Below are positions 1 through 8,367 of a DNA stretch of 64,000 bases, piece after piece. Origin of the DNA: Rossellomorea marisflavi. GTDB lineage: Bacteria > Bacillota > Bacilli > Bacillales > Bacillaceae_B. Under the pieces are notes generated by a model that had not been told where the DNA came from, did no database searches, and saw only the letters and a program-made list of their open reading frames with translations. The position numbers and the translations under genes are program-made. How positions within the stretch are numbered: position 1 is the first letter of the stretch; each line of letters opens with the position of its first letter. The stretch spans positions 900,334-964,333 of the forward strand of contig NZ_LGUE01000001.1 in assembly GCF_001274775.1 (NCBI RefSeq), written 5' to 3'.

Positions 1-309
1 GGATATCTTCTGAAAGATAGTCCCAGTGAAGAACTGGCTCAATCCATACGTCTCGTCATGGACGGTAAGAGGATGTTTGCACCAGAACTCATGGATGATG
101 TCTATGGGGAAGAAAATCCATTGACCGATCGTGAGAAAGAGGTCCTATGGCTCGTCGCAGATGGGAAAAACACACAGGAAATCGCCGATGAACTCAGTTT
201 GAAGGCAGGAACCGTACGCAATTATGTCTCAACCATCCTTGAAAAACTCGGCGTGAAAAACAGGATCGAAGCCATTACCCAATCGAAGGAGAAAGGCTGG
301 TTCAAATGA
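1..309 (+). CDS. LuxR/NarL-family response regulator, C-terminal part
   Basis: The reading frame is open from base 1 and the start lies outside the window, so only about 102 C-terminal residues are present. They hold the end of a receiver domain (GYLLKDSPSEELAQSIR, the alpha4-alpha5 region) and a complete LuxR-type helix-turn-helix beginning LTDREKEVLWLVADGKN and continuing through EIADELSLKAGTVRNYVS. The tail NRIEAITQSKEKGWFK is typical of DesR/YvfU-like Bacillus regulators, which pair with a membrane histidine kinase and activate a neighbouring transporter or desaturase gene. The partner kinase would be upstream, outside the window. Family assignment is firm; the regulon cannot be read from here. 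Confidence 0.9.
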   Translation, partial: GYLLKDSPSEELAQSIRLVMDGKRMFAPELMDDVYGEENPLTDREKEVLWLVADGKNTQEIADELSLKAGTVRNYVSTILEKLGVKNRIEAITQSKEKGWFK

Positions 310-470
310 GTTGTTTTTTTGCACATAATGAAAATGATGATCCAACACCTGCCCCCCTTCACCATGGGGAGAACAAAAGGAACGGGTAGACAACTTCACC
401 GGCTGACAGCAATGAGTACAAAATGAACCGTATATATAAAGTCCTTCTCCTCATTCTACGATAACTTCGA

Positions 471-616
471 CTATTCACTACAGAGTGCGAAGCGGAGGCC
501 AACCGACTCCAACGGGAAAAAGCGGGCAGAGTGAGAACCTGCAAGAATGAGGAGGCTTACCGTCCGCCCCGTGGAAAGCGGTTGGCTGCAGCAAAGAGTA
601 CGAACACCTGCTTACC
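471..616. repeat. Structured interspersed repeat, copy 1
   Basis: This copy aligns end to end with 759-906 (about 14 substitutions and one 2-base indel by my count). It can fold into a long hairpin: an outer stem pairs 498-505 (GCCAACCG) with 579-586 (CGGTTGGC), with inner pairing of ACGGG to CCCGT and GTGAG to CTTAC. Similar GC-rich units with the core GGTGAG...GAGGAGGCTCACCG are, from memory, scattered through many Bacillaceae genomes, but I know no established name or function. Confidence 0.8.
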
Positions 617-758
617 GACTATCCAGATTTCAAAAAGCGACCGTTTTTTATAACAATATCAACCGCTGGATATAGCACAGATACCATGATTTTTTAAAGT
701 CTATAAGGAAATAAGGATTGAAACTTTTCACACGCTATTAGATTTTTAACATGTCCTA

Positions 759-906
759 CTATTCACTACAGAGTGCCCGAAGCGGAGGCCAATCGACTCC
801 AACGGGAAAAAGCGGGCAGGGTGAGACCCCGCAAGAATGAGGAGGCTCACCGCACGCCCCGTGGAAAGCGATTGGCCGCAGCGAAGAGCACGGACTCCTA
901 CTTACC
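759..906. repeat. Structured interspersed repeat, copy 2
   Basis: Second, better-preserved copy of the element at 471-616. The outer stem is 787-795 (GGCCAATCG) with 869-877 (CGATTGGCC); the inner stem pairs GGTGAG with CTCACC. Relative to copy 1 a C-G pair has become T-A on both sides of the stem (503/581 versus 793/871), so the fold seems to be kept under mutation. Confidence 0.8.
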
Positions 907-996
907 ACACGCCAATTCAAAAATTAATAGAACTTTCATAACGCCTCACCTTTGTACGATTCCATAGGATAAAAGCAGTTTCTTCCTAGGATGGAC

Positions 997-1024
997 TTGA
1001 CAATCCATCTCTTCATGATACGAT
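997..1024 (+). promoter_or_regulatory. Probable sigma-A promoter of the thiamine operon
   Basis: A perfect -35 TTGACA (997-1002) is followed after 16 bases by TACGAT (1019-1024). Transcription would begin near 1031, just before the TPP riboswitch. Confidence 0.65.
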
Positions 1025-1054
1025 AGCATCGAACTCAACTTACATATGACGATC

Positions 1055-1147
1055 CACTAGGGGGGCCCTTAATAGCGGCTGAGATTGAAGTGAAACTTCA
1101 AGACCCTTTGAACCTGATCTGGTTGATACCAGCGGAGGGAAGTGGCG
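1055..1147 (+). promoter_or_regulatory. TPP (THI-box) riboswitch
   Basis: The sequence carries the hallmarks of the thiamine pyrophosphate aptamer: ACTAGGGGGGCCC at the P1/P2 side, GCGGCTGAGAT (the pyrimidine-sensor loop CUGAGA), ACCCTTTGAACCTGATCT and GGTTGATACCAGCG before the closing GGAGGGAAGTGG. It is followed by an intrinsic terminator at 1181-1223 and then tenA, so TPP binding should cause premature termination of the thiamine operon. Confidence 0.96.
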
Positions 1148-1180
1148 TTTTGAGGGTATTTCCATCCGTTTTGTATTCTC

Positions 1181-1223
1181 AAAAAGCCATTTTCCACCAA
1201 CTATGTGGAAAATGGCTTTTTTT
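1181..1223 (+). terminator. Riboswitch-controlled intrinsic terminator
   Basis: AAAAAGCCATTTTCCAC, a 7-base loop, and the complementary GTGGAAAATGGCTTTTTTT form a 17-bp stem with a U-tract. It lies between the TPP aptamer and tenA and is the expression platform. Confidence 0.92.
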
Positions 1224-1257
1224 CGTTTCAGTGGATCGTCAGGAGGAGGAAAAAGAG

Positions 1258-1959
1258 ATGAAGTTTTCAGAAGAATTACGGCTGGCTGCAGATGATTGCT
1301 GGGAAGCGAGTTTTCAACACCCTTTTGTACGGGGGATCGGTGATGGATCCCTGCCGCTTGAAAATTTTAAATTTTATGTTTTGCAAGATTCCTATTACCT
1401 GACACATTTTTCAAAAATGCAGGCACTGGGAGCTTCAAAAGCGGCCGATCTTCAAACTTCTGCCCGGTTGGCTGCACATGCACAGGCAACATTCGAAGCA
1501 GAGCTCTCTCTCCATGAAGGGTTTTCTGACAAACTCGGAATCACACAAGAAGAAAAGGAGCGGTTCGTCCCATCCCCGACGGCATACGCATACGCTTCAC
1601 ACATGTATCGGTCAGCCCAGGTCGGTGATCTGGCTGATATCCTGGCTGCCTTGTTGCCTTGTTACTGGCTTTACTACGAGGTAGGGGAGAAATTGAAAGG
1701 GAGCACGCCGGAACAACCCATTTACCAGGAGTGGATCGCCACCTATGGAGGGGAATGGTTCAAGGAGCTGGTCGAGGAACAGATCCAACGGCTCGATGAA
1801 CTGGCAGAGCTCGCAAGTGATGCTCAACGTGCTCGCATGAAGGAACTGTTCATGATGAGCAGCATCTATGAACTGCAGTTTTGGGAAATGGCTTTCAGCC
1901 TTGAACGGTGGCCCTTCCAGGAACTACTGACCACCACCCGATCCGGGGCCCGTGCATGA
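1258..1959 (+). CDS. tenA: Aminopyrimidine aminohydrolase / thiaminase II TenA
   Basis: TenA salvages base-degraded thiamine by hydrolysing aminopyrimidines (formylaminopyrimidine-derived) to HMP in the cytoplasm. The ATG at 1258 follows AGGAGGAGGAAAAAGAG; the open frame upstream of it crosses the terminator and is not used. The 233-residue product has the family's catalytic Cys135 (ALLPCYWLYYEVG), Asp44 (LQDSYYL) and the C-terminal SSIYELQFWEMAF segment that carries the acid/base glutamate. It is the first gene of the TPP-riboswitch operon and overlaps tenI by a few bases. Nothing unusual. Confidence 0.96.
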   Translation: MKFSEELRLAADDCWEASFQHPFVRGIGDGSLPLENFKFYVLQDSYYLTHFSKMQALGASKAADLQTSARLAAHAQATFEAELSLHEGFSDKLGITQEEKERFVPSPTAYAYASHMYRSAQVGDLADILAALLPCYWLYYEVGEKLKGSTPEQPIYQEWIATYGGEWFKELVEEQIQRLDELAELASDAQRARMKELFMMSSIYELQFWEMAFSLERWPFQELLTTTRSGARA

Positions 1960-2576
1960 TGGCACGATTTCAACCGGAGTTGCACATCATCACATCAGGA
2001 AAGCAGTCTCCACGAGAAGTCATCCATATCTGCACGCTTGTGCATCACCTTGTGGATGCCATACATCTGAGAGAGTGCAGTTGGTCGTCTCGCTGTCTAT
2101 ATGACACCATTCTCGCACTTCGCTCATCCGGGGTCCCCGCGGAGAAACTAGTGATCAATGATCGCGTCGACATGGCCTTGTTGACGGGTGTTGAACGTAT
2201 TCAGCTGGGATCCAGGAGCGTTGGACCGTCTCATATCAAAAAGAAATTCCCGTCTATCAAAATCGGTGTCTCCGTACATGATGCGGTCGAAGCAGAAGAG
2301 GCAGGTATGGCAGGGGCAGACTCCGTCATCCTGGGGAATATATATCGTACTGATTCTAAACCGGGAAAAGCCGGTATCGGTGTGGGTGCGATCAGGAAAG
2401 TTAAGGATAGATTGCCCGTGGTTGGAATAGGCGGGATCACGCCGAACAACGCTGCTGAAGTGATCCGTGCAGGGGCAACGGGCATCGCCGTGTTGTCTGG
2501 TGTCTTTCTCAGCCGGGATCCGCAGAGAGCGGCCGAGGAATATCGATTATCTATTAAGGGAGCTGAAGTACTATGA
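1956..2576 (+). CDS. tenI: Thiazole tautomerase TenI
   Basis: TenI aromatises the thiazole phosphate carboxylate made by ThiG so that ThiE can use it. The protein (about 206 residues) is a ThiE-like TIM barrel; SITGGI-type phosphate-binding glycines appear as VVGIGGITPNNAAEV near residue 155 and GAT-GIAV beyond. The start is placed at the ATGATG of 1956/1959, where TenA ends; the longer frame to 1908 would run far into tenA. It is an early gene of the thi operon and shares its stop with the thiO start. The distinction from ThiE rests on the operon context and on resemblance to B. subtilis TenI. Confidence 0.88.
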   Translation: MMARFQPELHIITSGKQSPREVIHICTLVHHLVDAIHLRECSWSSRCLYDTILALRSSGVPAEKLVINDRVDMALLTGVERIQLGSRSVGPSHIKKKFPSIKIGVSVHDAVEAEEAGMAGADSVILGNIYRTDSKPGKAGIGVGAIRKVKDRLPVVGIGGITPNNAAEVIRAGATGIAVLSGVFLSRDPQRAAEEYRLSIKGAEVL

Positions 2577-3694
2577 AGCGCATCATTATTGTCGGTGGGG
2601 GAGTGATCGGTTTATCCATCGCCTTCGAGCTTGTGAAGAAGGGGTGCAGCGTCACCCTTTTGGAAAAAGGTGCGCTTGCGTGCAAAGCCTCAGGTGCAGC
2701 AGCGGGAATGTTGGGGGTCCATACTGAAACAAGGGGGAATCCATCCATGACATCCCTTGCCAAAGAAAGCCGGGATCTCTTTCCTGACCTTGCTGAAGAG
2801 CTTCTGCACTGTTCAGGGGTCGATATCGGTTTAAAACAAAATGGAATGATCATACCGGCTACGACCAACAGGGAACAGCACCTCCTCCGAGGGGAAGCTG
2901 ATAGTCCTGAAGGAGTGAGTGAGCACCTAAGATGGCTGGAAGAAAGAGAGTTAAGGGAAATGGAACCTTCCTTGTCCCATTCGTTCATTGGTGGTCTCTC
3001 TATCCCCCTTGACGGGAACGTTCTCGCACCGCGACTGTCCGAGGCGCTGTCTATATCGGCTGCAAGCAAGGGGGCGGTACTCCATGAAGGCACCGAAGTA
3101 GAATCACTGATCATGGAAGGTGGAACAATCCTCGGGGTCAACACTTCAAGAGGCCGACTTTACGGTGATGAGGTGGTGGTAGCGGGAGGGGCATGGAGCC
3201 AGCACATCCTGCGACGGTTAGGAATCGTCCTGGACGCGGTCCCGGTGAAAGGGGAATGCATTTCCTTGGTTCCTAAGGAAGGATGCCTGAACAGGACGAT
3301 TGTGACAGATGACCTGTATATGGTACCGAAAGCCGATGGCACTTTGACGATCGGGGCCACCGAACAAGAGGGGTCATTCAATGAAGATGTATCTGCTAAA
3401 AGTGTTTCGAGTTTACTTGCCAGAGCATGTACCATGGCACCGGAGCTTGCTGACGCAGCATGGAGAAAAGCCTGGGCAGGCACCAGGCCGAAAACATCTT
3501 CCCGGCTTCCATACATCGGTAGGGTTCCGGATGTGGAAGGACTGTCATTGGCGACAGGTCACTACCGGAATGGGATCCTTCTGGCCCCGATTACTGGCGT
3601 GCTGATGGCAGATTTACTGACTGATAAGGACTTTGAAAGGGGCTTGAGTCATGAATATACTTGTCAATGGAATAGAGACCATGATTCCGCATAA
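2573..3694 (+). CDS. thiO: Glycine oxidase ThiO
   Basis: FAD flavoenzyme of the D-amino-acid oxidase superfamily that oxidises glycine to the iminoglycine needed for the thiazole ring. The N-terminal dinucleotide fold is plain (IIVGGGVIGLSIAFELVKKG, residues 3-22) and a C-terminal FAD contact motif (TGHYRNGILLAPITG) sits near residue 330. The length of 373 residues is normal. It overlaps tenI by 4 bases and thiS by 44 bases, indicating tight translational coupling in the thi operon. Confidence 0.94.
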   Translation: MKRIIIVGGGVIGLSIAFELVKKGCSVTLLEKGALACKASGAAAGMLGVHTETRGNPSMTSLAKESRDLFPDLAEELLHCSGVDIGLKQNGMIIPATTNREQHLLRGEADSPEGVSEHLRWLEERELREMEPSLSHSFIGGLSIPLDGNVLAPRLSEALSISAASKGAVLHEGTEVESLIMEGGTILGVNTSRGRLYGDEVVVAGGAWSQHILRRLGIVLDAVPVKGECISLVPKEGCLNRTIVTDDLYMVPKADGTLTIGATEQEGSFNEDVSAKSVSSLLARACTMAPELADAAWRKAWAGTRPKTSSRLPYIGRVPDVEGLSLATGHYRNGILLAPITGVLMADLLTDKDFERGLSHEYTCQWNRDHDSA

Positions 3695-3854
3695 TGTGAA
3701 GTCGGTCGATGACCTTCTTATCCATCTTACGATCGGTGATCGTAGGGTGATTGTGGAGTGGAACAAACAGATACTGAAGAAGGATGATCATGAGGATATT
3801 AAATTGAACGCTGGCGATCGGGTAGAGATCGTCCATTTCGTAGGAGGCGGATGA
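3651..3854 (+). CDS. thiS: Sulfur carrier protein ThiS
   Basis: Ubiquitin-like sulfur carrier of thiazole biosynthesis, 67 residues, ending in the required Gly-Gly (HFVGGG). ThiF adenylates this C terminus and a thiocarboxylate is then formed for transfer by ThiG. The start lies inside the end of thiO in another frame; one base separates its stop from the thiG start. Confidence 0.95.
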   Translation: MNILVNGIETMIPHNVKSVDDLLIHLTIGDRRVIVEWNKQILKKDDHEDIKLNAGDRVEIVHFVGGG

Positions 3855-3855
3855 T

Positions 3856-4620
3856 ATGTTGAAGATAGGGACGTATGAATTTGAATCAAGATTGCTCCTC
3901 GGCACGGGGAAATATCCGGATCAAGAGATTCAACGGAAGGCAGTGAAAGCATCCGGTGCAGAGATACTCACTTTTTCGGTCCGGCGCTTGAACGTATTTG
4001 ATCCCCCTGGAGAAAATGCTTTGGAAGAATCAGATCTCGGGCGTTTTACTTTACTGCCCAATACTGCCGGAGCGAAGGATGCCACGGAAGCCGTCCGCCA
4101 TGCGCAGCTTGCCAAAGCATCCGGTTTGTGTGACATGGTCAAGGTGGAAGTGATCGGATGTGAAAAGACCCTGCTACCGGATCCGGTGGAAACCTTGAAG
4201 GCATCAGAAGAACTGTTGAGCCAGGGGTTCACGGTGCTGGCCTATACGTCGGATGACGTCGTCCTTGCCAGAAGGCTAGAGGAGCTTGGTGTGCATGCCA
4301 TCATGCCAGGTGCTTCTCCGATCGGGTCGGGTCAGGGTATCATCAATCCGCTGAACCTTTCCTTTATCATCGAACAGGCTCGTGTACCCGTCATTGTCGA
4401 TGCCGGAATCGGTTCGCCGGCAGATGCGGCCAAGGCGATGGAGCTTGGCGCCGACGCCGTTTTGCTGAATACGGCCGTTGCTCAAGCAGGTGACCCTGTG
4501 AAAATGGCAGAGGCAATGAAGCTCGCGGTGTTATCTGGCCGACTGGGATATGAAGCGGGCCGCATACCAGAAAAGACCTACGCTACCGCAAGCAGCCCCT
4601 CGGAGGGACTGATGAAGTGA
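3856..4620 (+). CDS. thiG: Thiazole synthase ThiG
   Basis: Forms the thiamine thiazole from deoxyxylulose 5-phosphate, iminoglycine and ThiS thiocarboxylate. The 254-residue TIM barrel has the Schiff-base lysine at residue 96 ([11 protein letters not shown]) and the phosphate-binding end [20 protein letters not shown] and [14 protein letters not shown]. It follows thiS directly and overlaps thiF by 4 bases. Confidence 0.97.
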   Translation: MLKIGTYEFESRLLLGTGKYPDQEIQRKAVKASGAEILTFSVRRLNVFDPPGENALEESDLGRFTLLPNTAGAKDATEAVRHAQLAKASGLCDMVKVEVIGCEKTLLPDPVETLKASEELLSQGFTVLAYTSDDVVLARRLEELGVHAIMPGASPIGSGQGIINPLNLSFIIEQARVPVIVDAGIGSPADAAKAMELGADAVLLNTAVAQAGDPVKMAEAMKLAVLSGRLGYEAGRIPEKTYATASSPSEGLMK

Positions 4621-5681
4621 AGAGAGAAAGGTATTCCAGACAGATTTTATTTTCTCCCATCGGGGAACGGGGGCAGGATGAACTGGGGGGGAAGCACGTC
4701 ATCATCATCGGTGCCGGTGCGCTGGGATCTTCTGTCGCCGACATGTTGGCAAGGTCGGGAGTAGGGAAGCTCACCATCATCGACCGTGATTACGTGGAAT
4801 GGAGCAATCTGCAGCGGCAACAGCTTTATACGGAGCATGATGCAGAGAATTCACTTCCAAAGGCAGCGGCAGCCCAACGCCGGTTGAAGCAAGTGAATTC
4901 ACAGGTGGAAATCGAAGGGATGGTCGGCGAAGTCACCCCCGGTATGCTTTCCTCGATGGAAGCGGATCTCTTGATTGATGCAACCGATAACTTCGATGTG
5001 AGACTTATGGTGAATGATCACGCACGTATGAGAGCCATTCCGTGGATTTTCGGCGCATGCCTTGGCTCCTATGGCATCACCCATACGTTTCTCCCTGACG
5101 AAGGGCCCTGCCTTCGCTGCATACAAGACGTGATCCCCATGGATGGGGATTCGTGTGAAACGCAAGGTATCATCTCTCCAGCCGTCACGATGGTGACCTC
5201 TTATCAGACAACAGAAGCGTTGAAGATCCTTACGGGCGCAAACGATGCTTTGAGAAAGACCCTCGTGTCCTTTGATCTTTGGGAAAACAGCCGTAGTGAG
5301 ATTTCGATTCAACGCTTAAGGAAAAAAGATTGCCCGACATGCGGACCCAGTCCAAGCTTTCCTGCATTGAAAGGGGTAACGGGAGTGAAGGCAAGCATCC
5401 TTTGCGGGAGGGATGCCGTTCATATCAGACCGTCAAGCCCACTCAATCTTCATCTTGAGTCGTTCACTGAAAGGATGAAGGAGGGGCAGATCCTCAGTGC
5501 GAATCGTTTCCTCGTGAATGTGGCCATCGAAGGGCACCGGATGGTCGTTTTTTCAGATGGACGTGCATTGATCCATGGGACTTCAGACATTCCCCAAGCA
5601 GAGGCCATCTACCGTAAATACATCGATGAACAGGAGTGTGTGCAAGATGAAGAAAGTATTGACCATAGCAGGATCAGATAG
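4617..5681 (+). CDS. thiF: ThiS adenylyltransferase ThiF
   Basis: E1-like enzyme of the MoeB/ThiF/HesA family that activates the ThiS C terminus with ATP. The nucleotide fold is [20 protein letters not shown] around residue 30, with the adenylation region [16 protein letters not shown] following. Zinc-type cysteine pairs CLRC (about residue 169) and CPTC (about residue 240) are present. At 354 residues it is slightly longer than a bare MoeB and has about 100 residues after CPTC without a recognisable rhodanese cysteine loop, as in Bacillus ThiF. It overlaps both neighbours' ends in the thi operon. Confidence 0.93.
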   Translation: MKRERYSRQILFSPIGERGQDELGGKHVIIIGAGALGSSVADMLARSGVGKLTIIDRDYVEWSNLQRQQLYTEHDAENSLPKAAAAQRRLKQVNSQVEIEGMVGEVTPGMLSSMEADLLIDATDNFDVRLMVNDHARMRAIPWIFGACLGSYGITHTFLPDEGPCLRCIQDVIPMDGDSCETQGIISPAVTMVTSYQTTEALKILTGANDALRKTLVSFDLWENSRSEISIQRLRKKDCPTCGPSPSFPALKGVTGVKASILCGRDAVHIRPSSPLNLHLESFTERMKEGQILSANRFLVNVAIEGHRMVVFSDGRALIHGTSDIPQAEAIYRKYIDEQECVQDEESIDHSRIR

Positions 5682-6459
5682 CGGTGGCGGCGCAGGGATC
5701 CAAGCGGATTTGAAGACGTTCCAGGAGCTCGGTGTGTTCGGGATGAGTGCCATCACTGCTGTTACGGCACAAAACACATTGGGCGTCCACGGGATCCATC
5801 CTGTACCACCGATTTTTGTGGGTGAACAGATGGGGGCAATTGCAACGGATTTGTCTCCTGACGCAGTAAAGACCGGAATGCTGGTGGATGCTGAAATGAT
5901 TTCCCAAGTCGCTTCATCCATCAAGACGCTGGGGTGGAATCGCATAGTAGTAGATCCGGTCATGGTGGCAAAAGGGGGGGCTTCTTTGCTTCAAGAAGAA
6001 GCCGTGGAGACCTTGATCAAGGAATTGATCCCCTTATCTTTTGTGGTCACCCCCAATATCCCTGAAGCAGAAAAACTGACAGGAATCAAAATCATTAAAG
6101 AGATTGATCTGCGGAGAGCGGCTGAATCCATCCACTCCATGGGGGCGGATCATGTCATCATTAAAGGAGGGCACCTTATCGACTCATCTTCGGAACAAGT
6201 GACCGACCTTTTATATGACGGGGATCGGTTTCATACTTTTACTTCCAGACAGTTCAATACACCTCATACACATGGTACAGGCTGTACGTTCTCTGCAGCG
6301 GTCACCGCACAACTTGCCAAAGGTCATACCGTCCATGAGGCCGTATCTCTGGCAAAGGCGTTCATTTCTTCTGCAATCGAACACACCCTTCAACTTGGGA
6401 GTGGTCATGGACCGACCAATCATCAAGCTTTCAGGAAGTTTACGAGAACGATAGAATAA
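5647..6459 (+). CDS. thiD: Hydroxymethylpyrimidine (phosphate) kinase ThiD
   Basis: Ribokinase-fold kinase that phosphorylates HMP and HMP phosphate to HMP-PP. The start at 5647 gives the family N terminus [20 protein letters not shown] after CAGGAG; an earlier in-frame ATG at 5575 lies deep inside thiF. The GTGCTFSAA anion-hole motif near residue 215 carries the catalytic Asp-equivalent region for PfkB kinases. The 270-residue protein is the last gene of the thi operon. ThiD and PdxK paralogs are similar, so activity on pyridoxal is possible, but the operon favours HMP. Confidence 0.94.
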   Translation: MKKVLTIAGSDSGGGAGIQADLKTFQELGVFGMSAITAVTAQNTLGVHGIHPVPPIFVGEQMGAIATDLSPDAVKTGMLVDAEMISQVASSIKTLGWNRIVVDPVMVAKGGASLLQEEAVETLIKELIPLSFVVTPNIPEAEKLTGIKIIKEIDLRRAAESIHSMGADHVIIKGGHLIDSSSEQVTDLLYDGDRFHTFTSRQFNTPHTHGTGCTFSAAVTAQLAKGHTVHEAVSLAKAFISSAIEHTLQLGSGHGPTNHQAFRKFTRTIE

Positions 6460-6563
6460 TCCGTTTTGATGTATCCTTGCAGAGGTTTTTAGATCGGTCG
6501 ATGAGGCCTTTATAAATGATTGCGTTTACATTAATGGAATATTCAAAATTGACTATAAACTTA

Positions 6564-6592
6564 TTGACGCGTATTTTATTACCTGTTAATCT
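6564..6592 (+). promoter_or_regulatory. Probable promoter of the T-box/ilvA unit
   Basis: TTGACG (6564-6569), 17 bases, TAATCT (6587-6592). The transcript would start near 6600, just before the T-box stem I. Confidence 0.5.
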
Positions 6593-6616
6593 TATCTATA
6601 AAATTGAAGAATCATA

Positions 6617-6853
6617 TTCAATGACGAGAACAGTAGGGTGATAGCGTGTCCCAAAGAGAGCCGGGTTGCTGGGAACCGGCGGATGCCATGATCTGAAGAT
6701 CCTCTCCGAGAAACAAGGCTGAAACGATGCAGTAAGCTTTGTCGGTCTTCACCGTTAAGAAGACGTTTCATAGAGTGCCGGACCCGTGAGGACCGGAACT
6801 AGGGTGGTAACGCGATCAGACTCGTCCCTATTCAGGGGACGGGTTTTTTTTGT
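6617..6853 (+). promoter_or_regulatory. T-box leader RNA upstream of ilvA
   Basis: The invariant T-box sequence AGGGTGGTAACGCG lies at 6801-6814 and is followed by a terminator (CTCGTCCC, loop, GGGGACGGG, U-run, 6821-6849). Upstream, stem I features are visible: AAAGAGAG (AGAGA bulge), GGTTGCTGGGAACC (apical loop) and a candidate specifier ATC at 6691-6693. An isoleucine specifier fits the downstream threonine dehydratase, the entry step to isoleucine. Uncharged tRNA-Ile would stabilise the antiterminator and switch ilvA on. The leader class is certain; the specifier position is my reading. Confidence 0.94.
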
Positions 6854-6882
6854 GATAAAAAGCAATAGAAAGGAAGAGAAGC

Positions 6883-8151
6883 ATGGATCATACACAGGAA
6901 AAGAGCCGAACCGTATTGGTGGAGGATATCATGATTGCCAATCAGCGCATCAAAGACGTAGTGCTTCACACACCTTTGCAATTCAATCCCCTGTTATCGA
7001 ATAAATACGGTTGCAACGTATATTTGAAGAGGGAGGATCTTCAAGTCGTACGTTCGTTTAAAATCAGGGGTGCCTATAACCGGATAAAAAAACTAACCCA
7101 AAAGGAACTTCAAAACGGGATCGCCTGCGCGAGCGCAGGAAACCATGCCCAGGGTGTCGCCCATTCCTGTCACCTGCTGCAAAGCCACGGGAAGATCTTC
7201 ATGCCGACTACGACCCCGAAGCAAAAAGTGGATCAGGTAACGTTCTTCGGAGGGGAGTATGTGGAAGTCGTCTTGACAGGTGATACATTCGATGATGCTT
7301 ATGAAAAAGCCATTCTATGCAGCGAAGAAGAAAACCGGACGTTCATCCATCCATACGATAATGAAGATGTGATTGCCGGACAAGGAACAGTGGCAGTGGA
7401 AATCCTCAATGACTGTGAGGAACAGATCGACTACCTCTTCGTTCCCGTCGGTGGAGGTGGGTTGGCAGCGGGGATGGGGACATTCCTGAAGAGCGTTTCG
7501 CCTGATACGAAGGTGATCGGAGCTGAACCATCCGGCGCTGCCGGAATGAATGAGTGCCTGACCCAAGGAAAGCATGTCACCCTTTCGGAGATCGATCCAT
7601 TCGTGGATGGTGCAGCCGTTAAAAACGTAGGGGAGATCACCTACACGATCTGCCGGGAGGTCCTCGATGATCTGCTGGTGGTCCCTGAGGGGAAGGTGTG
7701 TTCCACCCTCCTGGAACTTTATAATCGCAATGCGATCGTTGCGGAGCCTACAGGTTCGCTCTCCCTCGCAGCCCTTGATCAGTATGCCGATCAGATCAAG
7801 GGGAAAAACGTGGTATGTGTCGTGAGCGGCGGCAATAATGACATCGGACGGATGCAGGAAATCAAGGAGCGTTCGATGATCTTTGAAGGACTGCAGCATT
7901 ATTTCATCGTCCATTTTCCCCAAAGGGCCGGAGCACTCAGGGAGTTCTTGGATGAAGTTCTTGGACCACATGATGATATCAACCGCTTTGAGTACACGAA
8001 GAAGAATAATAAAGAGAGCGGACCCGCCCTTGTCGGGATTGAACTCAAGCATCGTGAGGATTATCCCGGGCTCCTGGACAGGATGAACCAAAAGGGATTT
8101 GCCTATCAATGTGTCAATCAGGATAAGACGCTGTTTCAATTATTGGTGTGA
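6883..8151 (+). CDS. ilvA: Threonine dehydratase (threonine ammonia-lyase), biosynthetic
   Basis: PLP enzyme deaminating threonine to 2-oxobutanoate for isoleucine synthesis. The PLP lysine is Lys60 in VRSFKIRGAYN, followed by the substrate loop SAGNHAQG and the phosphate-binding glycine loop PVGGGGLAAG. After about residue 325 a single ACT-like regulatory domain begins (HYFIVHFPQRAGALREFLD), matching the 422-residue B. subtilis type with feedback control by isoleucine/valine. The ATG is preceded by AAAGGAAGAG. It is a single-gene unit behind a T-box and followed by a terminator. Confidence 0.96.
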   Translation: MDHTQEKSRTVLVEDIMIANQRIKDVVLHTPLQFNPLLSNKYGCNVYLKREDLQVVRSFKIRGAYNRIKKLTQKELQNGIACASAGNHAQGVAHSCHLLQSHGKIFMPTTTPKQKVDQVTFFGGEYVEVVLTGDTFDDAYEKAILCSEEENRTFIHPYDNEDVIAGQGTVAVEILNDCEEQIDYLFVPVGGGGLAAGMGTFLKSVSPDTKVIGAEPSGAAGMNECLTQGKHVTLSEIDPFVDGAAVKNVGEITYTICREVLDDLLVVPEGKVCSTLLELYNRNAIVAEPTGSLSLAALDQYADQIKGKNVVCVVSGGNNDIGRMQEIKERSMIFEGLQHYFIVHFPQRAGALREFLDEVLGPHDDINRFEYTKKNNKESGPALVGIELKHREDYPGLLDRMNQKGFAYQCVNQDKTLFQLLV

Positions 8152-8156
8152 TAACA

Positions 8157-8191
8157 GAGCCCGGAAAGCCCAGCGGCGATCCGGGTTCTTG
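8157..8191 (+). terminator. Probable terminator of ilvA
   Basis: CCCGGA and TCCGGG pair across a 14-base loop just after the stop, followed by TTCTTGTTG. Moderate stem, weak U-tract. Confidence 0.55.
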
Positions 8192-8332
8192 TTGTGTTCA
8201 CCTATCGATTGAAAGGGACCTTCGTGTCTCTTACACCTCCTTGGCATGTGTACCTACAACCGGTTAGGGGCAGGAACTTTCCGTGGTTTGCCGAATTGTT
8301 AGTAGGAGAGGTTGTTGTACGATGCAACCTAC

Positions 8333-8350
8333 TGAATGAACAACCATTCA
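8333..8350 (+). promoter_or_regulatory. FadR-like operator before the FabG-like gene
   Basis: TGAATGAACAACCATTCA has perfect 6-base arms (TGAATG/CATTCA) and differs at two central positions from the B. subtilis FadR consensus as I remember it (TGAATGAMTANTCATTCA). It ends 17 bases before the GTG start, where a bound repressor would block transcription. Confidence 0.6.
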
Positions 8351-8367
8351 TGTGAGGAGTGAGTAAC

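Larger units (their letters stand above)
310..996. other. Intergenic stretch without a convincing gene
   Basis: About 690 bases separate the response regulator from the thiamine promoter. Apart from two copies of a 146-148-base structured repeat I see no gene: the short open frames here run through the repeats, lack ribosome binding sites and resemble no family I know. Confidence 0.7.

Noticed and set aside
359-544. 61-codon minus-strand frame
   Set aside because: Overlaps repeat copy 1 and has no Shine-Dalgarno site; composition is not protein-like.
773-967. 64-codon open frame
   Set aside because: It runs through the structured repeat copy 2, has no ribosome site and no family resemblance.
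1090-1257. N-terminal extension of tenA
   Set aside because: It is the riboswitch and terminator read as protein; AGGAGGAGG before 1258 marks the real start.
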